Positions 10,092 to 20,139 of a DNA stretch of 64,000 bases are shown piece by piece. Made by a program: the position numbers and the translations under genes. Numbering within the stretch: position 1 is the first letter of the stretch; each line of letters begins with the position of its first letter. This stretch comes from Tethya wilhelma (taxonomy: Eukaryota > Porifera > Demospongiae > Tethyida > Tethyidae), in the NCBI GenBank assembly GCA_964030475.1, contig CAXIPT010000012.1, positions 849,913 to 913,912 of the forward strand. Reading direction: 5' to 3'. Below the pieces are notes generated by a model. That model had not been told where the DNA came from. It ran no database searches and saw nothing but the letters and a program-made list of their open reading frames with translations.

Positions 10092-11651
10092 ATGGCTTCA
10101 AAATCCAAGAGAAACTACCTTACTACCTTACTTTGAAGAAAAAGGTTGAGGTTATTTAGTCTCGCAGGCCTCACGAGACTAGAGGTTATTAAGATGTCTG
10201 AAAAGAATAAAGGAATGAATATACGTCAATTAACTAAATACTTCAACTGTGGAAAAACTCAGATAGCAAAGAATCCATACTTTCAATGTATGCCTCAAGT
10301 AGTAGGGTGCTTGCTAGCAAAACTGCAGGTCGTAATTCAGTGTATGCAGATATCAATAAGTCTTTTTATGACTGGTACATCCTTGCTTGTTTAAAGAATA
10401 TTTTCCCTAGGCAAAAGAAATCGCAGAAATCGTAAAACAGTATGATTTCAAGGGCTCTAATGGTTGGCTTGAAAAATGGAAACAAAGATACAACATTAAA
10501 CAGCTCAAAATTAGTGGAGAATTGGGAGATGTTCATTCATGGGCCTACTGTTGATTCTTGGAAAGAGAGGCTTCGTGAGCTTGCTGAGGGTTACAGCACT
10601 GAGAATATATGGAACATGGACGAGACTGGGCTGTTTTGGAAAGCTTTACCCGATCGTGGATTTGGAGTAAAGGGCAAGAAATGTAAGGGTGGAAAAAAGA
10701 GCAAACAAAGATTTACTGTTGTTACTGCATCTGGTAACAAAGAAAAGCCCGTACGTGGTCATCTGGAAAAGTGAAAACCCTAGGTCAAAGAACTCTTACC
10801 TGTGGACTATTACAGTCAGAAGAAAGCCTGGATGAGTGGCGAGATCATGGAGTCTATACTCACCAAGCTTAATCGACAACAGTAAGTGCTCCATCTTATT
10901 ATGATTGACAATGCAGGTTGCCACCCTGAAGACTTAAAATTAATGTTCAGCAACATCAAAGTTTGTTTTCTACCAGCTAACACAACATCAAAACTTCAAC
11001 CACTAGACCTGAGAATCATTCAAAACTTCAAGGTACATTATTGTTGAAGTATGTTCTAGCTAAGATCAACGAGTGCAAAACTGCTACTGATGTTACGAAA
11101 TCAGTCGACATGTTAGTAGCAATTCGATGGGTCGCTATTGCTTGGTCACTGTCAAAAAAATGCTTTCGTAAGGCAGGTGTTCTCAATTCTGATATGGATG
11201 TTGTGACTCGTGATGAAGATGATCCATTTTCAGAGCTTGAGTGCAATGAATGCTCAGCACTTCAAGGTCTTATTGATACAGCCATGAGTAGTGAAGCCTG
11301 CTCATTGGACGAGTATGTGAATGGAGATATAGCGATCTTGCAGTATATGCAGATTTTGATAATGAGATGTGGGAAGACGGTTTCTTCAAACAACTAAGCC
11401 AAGAAGATTTATCTGAAGATGAAGAAGAAATTCAAGAGAATATATAGTGACCAAGATCCTGATCCTCCTCAACTTGAAGTCACTGAGACTTACAAAGAAG
11501 CAATTACCCATCTATATAGAGTATACCTTGAAGATCAGGGACATATGACTGTAGCTTTTAAAGTCGAGCCTCAATTATAGATGACGTTACAAACTTGAAA
11601 CTGAGTGTAGCTAAGCAAAGTACACTGGATGACGTTTTCAAGCCTGAATAG
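10092..11651 (+). pseudogene. Tigger/pogo transposase (DDE_1), degenerate
   Basis: It starts MASKSKRNYL with a helix-turn-helix region (MNIRQLTKYFNCGKTQIAK) of the CENP-B/psq type. The catalytic core is visible: NIWNMDETGLFWKALP (first Asp), [12 protein letters not shown] (second Asp) and [14 protein letters not shown] (third acidic residue, Asp as in pogo/Tigger). The C-terminus ends QSTLDDVFKPE and TAG at 11649-11651, a PCNA-interacting-like QxxL motif such as pogo transposase is known to have. Frames break near 10121, at the 25-bp insertion 10157-10181, around 10280-10430, near 10540, near 10780, near 11035 and after 11340. The protein would cut and paste the element at TA sites. Confidence 0.85.
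10148..10190. mobile_element. 25-bp palindromic insertion with 9-bp target duplication
   Basis: Inside the transposase frame, GAGGTTATT (10148-10156) is repeated at 10182-10190. Between the copies lies a 25-base near-palindrome with ends TAGTCTCG and CGAGACTA. Removing the insertion and one repeat restores a continuous frame (KKKVEVIKMSEKN). It looks like the smallest possible relic of a transposon with TAG(C/T)CTCG ends and a 9-bp duplication, the features of the large element at 23325-34764. Confidence 0.75.
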
Positions 11652-11860
11652 GACATAACTGTATATAAGATGCTGCTGGATATACATTTATATAATAGCA
11701 ATGTAATTTAAAACATATAATCAATAAGATACATTTAGTATAATGCTATTTGAAACACATAATAATAAAGAATTAGGGTGAACCTCCGAGAAAGGGACAA
11801 CCTCTCTACAAGGGACAAATGCCTTGCCCCCAATGTGTCCCTTCTTCGGAGGTTTCACTG

Positions 11861-13483
11861 TAGTGCATAATTTAATGAGTTATGACAATTTTCTAATTAA
11901 AGTGCACCATCCTTAAAATTGTTTCTTTCCATAACTCATTAATTATGCACTAGAGTGGTTAATTAATAATTATTTTAATTAACATGTTCACAAAATATTA
12001 ACTTGCTACCATCCTTGGAAGGTAACTTCCTGCAGCACCAAAGAAACTCAATAATTATATATAACCTTGATTTATGCACATATTTATTGTCACATGACCA
12101 CTAAACTCAAAGTGAAGTTGAAAATCAATAAGTTGAATTAATTCAACAATGGTCCCTATTCAATTTTTACGTTGAAATTCTTAGTCATGCCTTAATACAC
12201 CTGAGTTGGCATCAAGTTGCCCAAAGAGCTGATGTTGACCAAGAAAGCAATCCGCCAAGGCATGTTTCAAGGCGCATACATACTCAACAAAAGAAAATAA
12301 GAGTTCCTATTGTTTCAGTGATAGTAGTAAGACCTAAACTAGTAAATTTTTGTGTGTATAAAATGTGTAGTGAAATATACTATTTTTGGCAATGTTTGCT
12401 TCAATGCATATCTGATATAACTAGTTGCATGACAATGATTTATAGTGTGAATAGTAGTTTGCATCTCTCCCTGCAAAGACTAAGGGCCCAGCTTGCCTAG
12501 TGAGCCAAACATTCGAGGTCTGCTTCACATTACTCATACATTGACACTGATTTTGACACAGTTTTGGCTCTTTGGTAGAATTTAACGGAATATCTTAGCT
12601 CTCAGACAGAAAGTTTTTTACTGGTTCCAGCTTTTAGAATGTTAAAGAAGATGGGTCAAAGGTCACAAATTTCTCTTTGTTCATTATTGTACAATCGCAA
12701 ACCAGAAGGATGAGGGCTCAGAGTAGACTCATCGAAATGTAGCTAGGAATATTTATAGAAATCTCATAAAAATATCATACAGTAGCCTTCAATACAAAGT
12801 TCCTGTTCCATTTGTTTACCAAATCCTCTTGGCTTTGAGATAGTTTCTATGAGTATCATTACTGTTTTATTTTGATCCCCAGCTACTCAAAAACCTCTAA
12901 GGAAATCTCGTTCCAAAAAGTCAAGAACTCTGTACCACTAATTCATGGACCATTTCATGCATCTGCTAAGCTAGCTGTTTTTATTACATTAATCGTGTAT
13001 TCGTATTAGTTGTTGATCCACATGAATGTCACATGACAGATAGGTGCGCCGATTGGAATGCAAAAAATGCAATAATTAACAAAAGTAATAGAGATCAGAG
13101 ACGGCTGAAGAGGAGGACATTGACGGTGACATAACTTTCACTACCTTCACGGACGATACTGGTGTAGATAAGACTATAATACCATGTTAGAGTGTGGAGA
13201 CGTTTACAAATACGTTATCCCAAGTTTTTCAGTGATTGAAGTGAAGCTTAAAAGAATCAAGTTTGAAGCAAATGTGTCCAAAGTAGATGATGTATCGGCC
13301 AATTGGATGAGATGACCCAACACTAGATCGTTCATATCCAACCCATATCAACGTCCCAACTGGTTTAAGGCATGCCTGCCTTGTAAAGGTAGGCGTCATG
13401 ATGTGAATTTGCCTAAATAGGCCATAAATTATTACTGATGTGTTTAAATTATATAGGTTTGTGATCTAGAACACTCAATCAAT
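11861..13483. other. No recognisable gene
   Basis: There is an inverted repeat between about 11862 and 11952 (AGTGCATAATTTAATGAGTTA against its complement). The rest is AT-rich, with no frame I can support. Bases 13100-13440 hold short open pieces that may be upstream exons of the following HIRAN-like frame, but splice sites are unclear. Confidence 0.35.
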
Positions 13484-13852
13484 ATGAAGGAGTTTCATTA
13501 TTTGTCTGATTCTATGCTAGTTATTTGGAAATGGGAGTGGCAGATGATGGATGATAGTGAAGAGGAGAGTGATTACAGTGACTACAATACTGACGTTGTG
13601 CCAGAAACAGAAGATGAGTTTAGGGCTACTTGTAGCAGTGATGAGCCAGATGATCAACCTTCTACCAGTGATAAACTAGAATAACCAGTAATAAGTCACA
13701 GTGTTGTTTTCAAATGTATCGGCTGTACCCAAGAAAATCATTATCAAGAAACTTTGTGCCAAGCTAAACAACGCCCTGATAGAGGTGATGGAGTTCCCTG
13801 TTTGATGGAACCAGAACCATCTAATCCTGTTGACTCCATAGCAATTGTTAAA
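13484..13852 (+). pseudogene. HIRAN-like reading frame, one stop, truncated by satellite
   Basis: An acidic segment (DDSEEESDYSDYNTD, then CSSDEPDDQPSTSDKLE) meets TAA at 13682-13684. Immediately after the stop, in the same frame, follows VVFKCIGCTQENHYQETL, then VPCLMEPEPSNPVDSIAIV. The pattern FKCIGCT...EPxNPxDSxAI is that of a HIRAN-type domain found in invertebrate mobile-element proteins. The frame is cut at about 13853 where a satellite monomer begins. It is either a nonsense-mutated gene remnant or part of a decayed element. It is not close in sequence to the HIRAN frame at 9.6-9.95 kb. Confidence 0.5.
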
Positions 13853-14040
13853 AAATCTTTTCAAGGCAAAACAAACGTTTTTTTGTCAAAAGTGTATTTT
13901 TTAGTCACAGAAAATTTTCTAAGTCGATAGTCAGTCAAAAAGACGAAGTTCTTATCACAAACAATGTTTTTCACCTCAAGATAATGTTTCAAGTGTTGAA
14001 AAAAGTAACTATTCACAAAAGTTGTGAGTCCAGCTCGAAA
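13853..14040. repeat. Single monomer of the 20-kb satellite
   Basis: This segment matches the units of the tandem array at 20139-21400: AAAATCTTTTCAAGGC, then GTCAAAAGTGTATTTTTTAG, then GATAGTCAGTCAAAAAGAC and TTTTTCACCTCAAGATAATG. It begins directly where the HIRAN-like reading frame stops. Confidence 0.85.
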
Positions 14041-14771
14041 TAAAAAACGATGCTTGGTAAGTGTACAGTACACCAGAGAGACTCTGACTGACAATCATTC
14101 CAGTAATGCATGTAGCAAGTATGCATTAATTATGTACACTCCTCAAGGAGTGTTTATCCTGTAGCAAACATTTTCTATTAATGCACACACTTAATGCCCA
14201 AAGTAATAAAAATATGCACATGTACACAATAATTTCATCCTCAGACCTGCCCCATTTCAATATCACAGCTTGGTAGCTCAAAATAATTATTACATGTCGT
14301 CACTGGGTGCTTGATTTCATAGACAACTTGCATACAATTGCTAAAAGTTCAAAACAGTATATACAAATACATACCTGGTTACCAAAAGTCAGTCCAGCAA
14401 CAGACAATGCGTGCACTACACCAGAAAGACTGACTGATAGAATCATCCTGCACACTGCTCATGTATAGCAAGTATCCTGTAGTGTGCCATGTGCTTAGTA
14501 GCTATATGAACATGAGTCCGTGCCAAAGATTTTGTCCCTTATATAGAGTTGTCCGTTGCTGGGAGTGTCCGTTATGGGAGGTTCCACTGTACCCATCTCC
14601 ACTCCAACTAATCAGCCCAGACACTAACTTAGTAGTAGAACACTACCTTACCTAACTTCACTGCAGGTTTGAAGCACATAGCTCAAAAGCTATGGCTATT
14701 AAATAAATAATGCGAAATATCGTAGATCACGCGATTATTGAATACACGCTGGGGATAAAAGTTAATGCTAG
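14041..14771. other. No gene; possible lone Tigger-like terminus
   Basis: Near 14570-14593 the phrase TTATGGGAGGTTCCACTGTA resembles the right end of Tigger-type elements, but I find no matching left end. Two similar phrases (AGTACACCAGAGAGACT at 14067 and CTACACCAGAAAGACTGACTG at 14415) suggest a small duplication. The rest is unassigned. Confidence 0.35.
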
Positions 14772-15278
14772 CGGTTTCCAATTAATGCCCACTACACGTG
14801 TTTCAGAGTGAGAGTGCCGTTTACTTCTCCTTACAAGGTGAGTGAGTGACTGAGTGACCAAGTGAGTGGGTGGGTAAGTGAGTGTTTTAACCCTTTACTG
14901 CCGGTATTTACAGGACGTGAGCACGTGTTGAAATACTGACTTCAAATTTTACTGTATGATTAACGCTTATTTTCTAGTATAAGCAGCCGTACAGGTAATA
15001 CATAATTAGTGTAGCACCTTAGTTTGTCTTATTCAAGCAAATATTATGATAGAGCTAGCGTAGTCCTAGCTAATTAATGCTAGCTAGTTAGTGCTCGCAG
15101 TTTCCAATTAATGCCCACTACACGTGTTTCAGAGTGAGAGTGTCGTTTACTTCTCCTTACAAGGTGAGTGAGTGACTAAATGACTGAGTGAGTGGGTGGG
15201 TTGGTGAGTGTTTCAACCCTTTACAGCCTGTAATTAGAGGACGTGAGCATGTGTTGAAATGCTGACTTCAAATTTTAA
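14772..15278 (+). repeat. Duplicated 5' region (leader and first intron start) of the SET gene
   Basis: About 180 bases are repeated: 14772-14952 and 15097-15278, offset 326. Both contain ATTAATGCCCACTACACG, TTCAGAGTGAGAGTG and CTTCTCCTTACAAG|GTGAGT. The last phrase is a strong splice donor, and the next acceptor is TTTTCTAG at 15317, three bases before the SET-domain ATG. Each copy could therefore act as an alternative non-coding first exon. Whether both contain promoters cannot be seen from sequence alone. Confidence 0.6.
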
Positions 15279-15317
15279 TTTTAGTGCTGTTAATAATTAT
15301 TAACACTGATTTTCTAG

Positions 15318-18300
15318 CGATGGAAACGCGAAGCAAGCTTTGCCTGAAGCACAGGACCTGCCAGGAAGTAGTGATCTCCGGGCTTCTTGGCAAGGAACAT
15401 CTGCCGCAGGTCGACATTATCGAGATCCCCGGTAAGGGACGCGGCGTGGTGGCTGCGGAGGAGATTGGGAAGAACGAATATGTCTGTGAGTACGAGTTCA
15501 CAGCACAGTACTCCAGGAAAGAGAGGGAAGAGCATGAGCAGGAGTATGCCATCAACCAAGAGCCCTGCATGATCCTGGAGGTTAGGTCTAGTGTCGGGTG
15601 GGTGTGCCTAGATGCCACCCGGGCCTCCTCGATACTAGGCCGCCTAATGAACCACGCTCCAAGCAGAGAGGCCACAGTAAGGCCTTTCAAGGCCTTGCTT
15701 GTAGACAAGAAATGGCGGGTGGGATTCCTCACCAATCAACAAGTGTCGATTGGTGAGGAATTAACGTGGGACTATGGGTGCTCTCCAGAAGGCCAGGAGT
15801 GGCTGTACAAGAGGTCCGGGAAGAGCACCTGTACCACCTTGCGTAAGTTGTTGTTTGCCTTATTTAAGTGTAATATTATTAATTATCTACAATAATGTGC
15901 AGCTGGAGAGCCCTCCTCCTCCTCCACCCCTGGCTTCACAAGTAAGGAGCAGGGTACGTTTTGATAAATGGATTTTATTATAATTTTATCTCAATTTTTG
16001 GATAATTCCAGCTCAAACTCAATGTAAGTTACCCCATTTCCATTTGTTATTTTGATATCTATAATTATTTATATATGCACACAATAATGTGAAGCTCAAA
16101 TGCCCTCCTCCTCCTCCTCCTCCTCCTCCCCTCCTCGCTTGACAAGTGAGCATGATCAGGAGCTGGGTATGTTTTCATTAATGGATTTCATAAAAATTTT
16201 ATCCCAATTTTTTGACAATTATCTACAATAATATGCAGCTGGAGAGACCTCTTCCTCCTCCACCCCTTGCTTCACAGGTAAGGAGCAGGGTATGTTTTCA
16301 TAAATGGATTTTATCATAATTTTATCTCATTTTTTTCATAATTCCAGCTCAAGCTGAGCAAACTCAATGTAAGTTATCCCGTTTCCATTTGTTAGTTTGA
16401 TATCTATATTTATACACGTACACAATAATGTGAAGCTTGAAAGCCCTCCGACTCCTCTTTCTCTCCCCCTTTCTTCACAAGTAAGCAGTGTAGGTTTTCA
16501 TAAATGGGTTTAATCTTAGTTTTATCTCTCGATGTAAGTTACCCAATTTCCGTTCATTAATTTGACATCTATAATTAAATACGCACACAACAATGTGAAG
16601 CTCATAAGCCCTCGTCCTCCTACTCCTCAAAATCATATTATGGAAGTAAGTATACAAATCAATTTTACAAACTTGGATGCCTGCATGAATTGGATACTTC
16701 TTTTTTTTTCTACTCCTAGCCCTGCCAAAGGCTAGCATGCAGGTGTACCGTGGTGAATTACATTCTACAGTATTGATCTCAGATAATATGGGTTATATAG
16801 CGTTTCGCTAAATTTCTACTTCAGCTTCCGACAGTGTGCTCGACTATGACTATTTGGGAGTTATTTCAGAAAGTATGTGTTTTTTGATAGCTTTAACCAG
16901 ATTCTACACTTACTATAATTTGCATACTTACACGCACTTAGCTCCTCGACCTGAAGGTGAACCAAGAAGAGCGGGTACTCGCTCTGAATGTAAGCAAACA
17001 CAATGTAACTATAAAATGCGTACATTGCATACAGCTGGTGAGAAGGGTGATGAAAAATGCTCTGCGAGCAATAAGGATGGTGAGATTACCAGGAAATTGT
17101 CACTCAAACTTACACGCCTGGATGCCCGGAAACTGCCTCAGGGTACTCACTCTAAATGTAAGCAAACACAATGTCATTGTAAAATGCGTACATTTGCATA
17201 CTTACGTACTCTTATTCAGCTGATGAGAAGGGTGATGATAATCAGGGACACTCGGCGAGCTGTGGCTCGTCATGGTCCAATGTAGTGACCCCGAAATGTC
17301 CCTCGCCGAGCCGAGCCAGGTTGAAATCATCAACGTGTATGACAGCTCTGAGGAAGAATCCCATGGCTATGAATGTAAGCAAACACAATGTCGTTATAAA
17401 ATGCGTACATTAGCATGCTTACATACTCTTATTCAGCTGATGAGGAGAAGAAGGGTGATGATAATCAGGGACACTCGGCAAGCCGCGGCTCGTCATGGTC
17501 CAATGTGGTGACCCCGAAATGTCCCTCGCCGAGCCGCGTCTCACCGGTTGAAATCATCAACATGTATGACAGCTCTGAGGAAGAGATTCATGAATCCCAT
17601 GGCTATGAATGTAAGCAAACACAATGTCATTATAAAATGCCTACATTTGCATGCTTACATATTCTTATTCAGCTGATGACAATGACTTATCACTCCATCT
17701 GGATGGAACTTCAGATGATGACAGTGAGGAAATGCAGGGTGATACTCACTCTGAATGTAAGCAAACACAATGTTGTTACAAAATGGGTACATTTGCATAC
17801 TCACGTACTCTTATTCAGCTAATGAGGAGGATGGTGACAGCCTTCACTGTGAACGTAAGCAAACATAAAATGCGTACACAATTCCAGCTGATGATAAATA
17901 AAACATTTCACGATTATACGCTTACCCAGACCAAGATGGAGGTTTGGAGGACGACAGTCACCCTGACCATAAGCAAGCACAATGTTGTTACAAAATGGGT
18001 ACATTTGTATACTTACGTACTCTTATTCAGCTGATGAGGAGGATGATGACAGCCTTCACTGTGAACGTAAGCAAACATAAAATGCGTACACAATTCCAGC
18101 TGATGATAAAACATTTCACAATTATACACTTACCCAGACCAATCTGTCGAAGATGGAGGTTTGGAAGACGACAGTCACTTTTACCGTAAGCAAATACATC
18201 TACCGCTTGTACCAAAAAGTCGTCTAGCTGAGACTGATACTTGCGTACTCTTATTCAGTTGATGAGCAGCATGATGATAGCCTTCACTATCAATGTAAGC

Positions 18301-20139
18301 AAACATCATAAAATGCGTGCGTACACAATTCCAGCTTTTCACAATTATACACTTACCCAGACCAATCTGTTGAAGATGGAGGTTTGGAGGACGACAGTCA
18401 CTTTTACCGTAAGCAAATACATCTACCGCTTGTACCAAAAAGTCGTCTAGCTGAGACTGATGATACTTGCATACTCTTATTCAGCTGATGAGCAGCATGA
18501 TGATAGCCTTCACTATGAATGTAAGCAAACATCATAGAATGCGTACACAATTCCAGCTTTTCACAATTATACACTTACCCAGTCCAATCTATCGGTGATG
18601 ACGACGACAGTCACCCTGACGGTAAGCAAATACATCTAGCACTTGTACCAAAAAGTTGTCCAGCTGAGATTGATGATACGTCTTTATGATAGTTGCTTCT
18701 TTTCAACAGAGGCAGAGGAGGCCACGGGGAAATGTAAGCTGGTTCATTTTAAAGCATTCTTTCACAATAATGGTACTGGGGTAACTGGGCAAAGAATGTC
18801 GATCAAGCCTCACACTTACCATCATCCTCCCATCCAGGCGAGGAGAGGGACGCGAAGGTGAAAGGTCCCTCGGCGAGCCGCAGCTCGTCCAGCGTGGAGG
18901 TGACAGAGGAACGTCCCTCGACGAGCCGCGGCTCCACCCTCTCACTTGCATATCCCCACCTCATCGATCATGCTGCCAGCTCAGATGAGGACATTCCTCC
19001 TCCTCCCCAGGAACCGCCTCAACGTCGTCGTCGGGCTTATTTTTTGGAGTCCAACTCGGACAATGGTTAGTGGAGAGGCAAATAATCAATTGTTGACGTG
19101 TGTGTGTGTGTGTGTGTGTTGTAAATTTAACACTTAAAAGGGGTTGAAACTATCATCATTTAAAGGCGTGATTATTGGGTGACTGTGGCCTAAGTTTCAA
19201 TCAAGCCGCGTGTAAACAATATTATTTTATGATTATAGATGACACACCTCGGAAGGGGAAAGGAAAGAGAAAGAGATCACCCTCTCCGGACAAAGGTATG
19301 TCAGTATGCACATCCCAAAAGTATGATTGAACTTTATAGAATCTGATGCTTCCCTCTTGGCAGACGATGACTTTGTTCCCCTCACAAGGGGAGGAGAGTG
19401 AGTAAGTCAAACATAAGGCGTGTTAATTTCGGTCTATAGTGTTGCAGAGCTGTGTTGAATCTAGCTGGTTACTTCACAGGTGTCTCCGCTGACAAACACG
19501 GCAACTTGGACTCCGGTGAGTTAAAGTAATTCGTTTGGAAGTGTCCCTGCAAGATGATTTAAAAGCATGATTATTGGGTGACTGGGTCCTCCTGAGTGTC
19601 AATTGAGCCATGCGTAAACGATAATTCTATGGTCTAGCCCTAGATGCGCCTTCAGGGAAGAGAAGGTCCCCCTCTCAAGAAGATCCAGGTACGTTAGTAT
19701 TCACATCCTAAATGTACGATTGAACCTCGTAAATGCTTCCTTGGTAGATGCAAGAGTTGTCCCAAAAGGAGGAGAGGGAGTAAGTCAAACATTCAGTGTA
19801 GTAATTTCGGTAAATAACTGTTGCAAAGCCGATGAATCTGGCTGGTTACTTTGTAGTGGGAAAGGGCCTGTCCAAGGATCCAATTGTTTGCAGACCTTGA
19901 TTCAGACATGGGTAAGTTGTTTTGAAGCGCCCCTGCATGCTAGACGTTTTCTTGCTAAAGTCATTTTTACACACGTAGACAAAACACTGTGAGTTTAGCC
20001 GTGGGTTTTCAGGTAAAAATTGGCCTCCACTTCACCACAAACTTCACTTTGCATACAGACACCACCACCACCAAGCGGAAACCAGGAAACAGGAGGCGAA
20101 AGAGGTGCCCCATCCCAGGCTGCCGATATAACATAATAC
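15318..20139 (+). CDS. SET-domain protein with amplified small exons, 3' end lost in satellite
   Basis: The coding start is ATG 15320, just after the TTTTCTAG acceptor. The first coding exon (to 15842, phase 1) encodes a SET domain: GKGRGVVAAEEIGKNEYVCE, then GWVCLDATR, GRLMNHAPS (NH motif) and GEELTWDYG (the ELxxDY motif). SET domains of this kind methylate histone or other lysines using S-adenosylmethionine. The layout (short N-terminus, KMT5A-like GKGRGV) suggests a KMT5A-type domain, but the pre-SET and tail differ. Downstream come a proline/serine array, an acidic array, an SR-rich exon (18838-19065, ASRSSSSVEV and QRRRRAYF), KGKGKRKRSPSPD (19239-19295), a duplicated exon cassette (19364-19915) and a last exon from about 20061 with RKPGNRRRKRCPIPGCR. 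One exon copy (16436-16480) contains TGA and another (17220-17374) is not a multiple of three, so skipping or decay is likely. Exon structure is inferred. Confidence 0.65.
15903..16645 (+). repeat. Array of proline/serine-rich microexons, phase 1-1
   Basis: Acceptor-exon-donor units repeat every 80-130 bases: 15903-15941 (39 nt), 16012-16023 (12 nt), 16095-16145 (51), 16239-16277 (39), 16348-16368 (21), 16436-16480 (45, with TGA) and 16601-16645 (45). Most begin CTGGAGAG or CTCAA after AATAATGTGCAG-like acceptors and end before GTAAG. All lengths are multiples of three and all start in phase 1. The 12- and 21-nt exons encode QTQ and QAEQTQ. The intron sequences between units are also similar, so whole intron-exon units were duplicated. 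Confidence 0.65.
16825..18621 (+). repeat. Array of acidic phase-1 exons in tandem units
   Basis: Predicted exons: 16825-16872, 16942-16989, 17035-17157, 17220-17374, 17437-17610, 17673-17756, 17819-17854, 17930-17968, 18031-18066, 18138-18185, 18259-18294, 18361-18408, 18485-18520 and 18583-18621. Acceptors are CTTATTCAG or CACTTACCCAG; donors are GTAAGCAAACA. All but 17220-17374 (155 nt) are multiples of three. Two long copies encode GDDNQGHSAS and YDSSEEE. From 17819 two exon types alternate in units of about 210-230 bases: a 36-nt exon (DEEDDDSLHCE) and a 39-48-nt exon (DQSVEDGGLEDDSHFY). The donor after 17968 is ATAAGC instead of GTAAGC, so that copy is probably skipped. Confidence 0.65.
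19364..19915 (+). repeat. Duplicated exon cassette near the 3' end of the SET gene
   Basis: The block 19200-19520 is echoed by 19560-19915. Each has an intron ending TTTATGATTATAG or TCTATGGTCTAG, an exon with a KR..SPS motif, then a short exon ending GGAGGAGAGTGAGTAAG or GGAGGAGAGGGAGTAAG, then an acceptor after GGTTACTT(C/T). The first copy of the short exon would end in TGA before GTAAGT; the second would stay open. The choice between copies could set the C-terminus, but the splice sites are ambiguous here. Confidence 0.45.

Larger units (their letters stand above)
9271..11860 (+). mobile_element. Tigger/pogo-type DNA transposon with TA duplication
   Basis: The left end is CAGTGAAACCTC (9271), the right end is its complement GAGGTTTCACTG (ending 11860), and each is flanked by TA (9269-9270 and 11861-11862). 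Subterminal phrases such as GGACAACCTC recur. Tigger/pogo elements use TA and have CAGT...ACCTC ends. The 2590-base element carries a degenerate transposase on the + strand and, unusually, a HIRAN-type reading frame on the opposite strand in its first 700 bases. Confidence 0.88.

Noticed and set aside
16836..18450. Several overlapping + strand open frames of 80-150 codons
   Set aside because: They read through GTAAGC donors and TTATTCAG acceptors in the wrong frame; the phase-1 exon model explains the region better.
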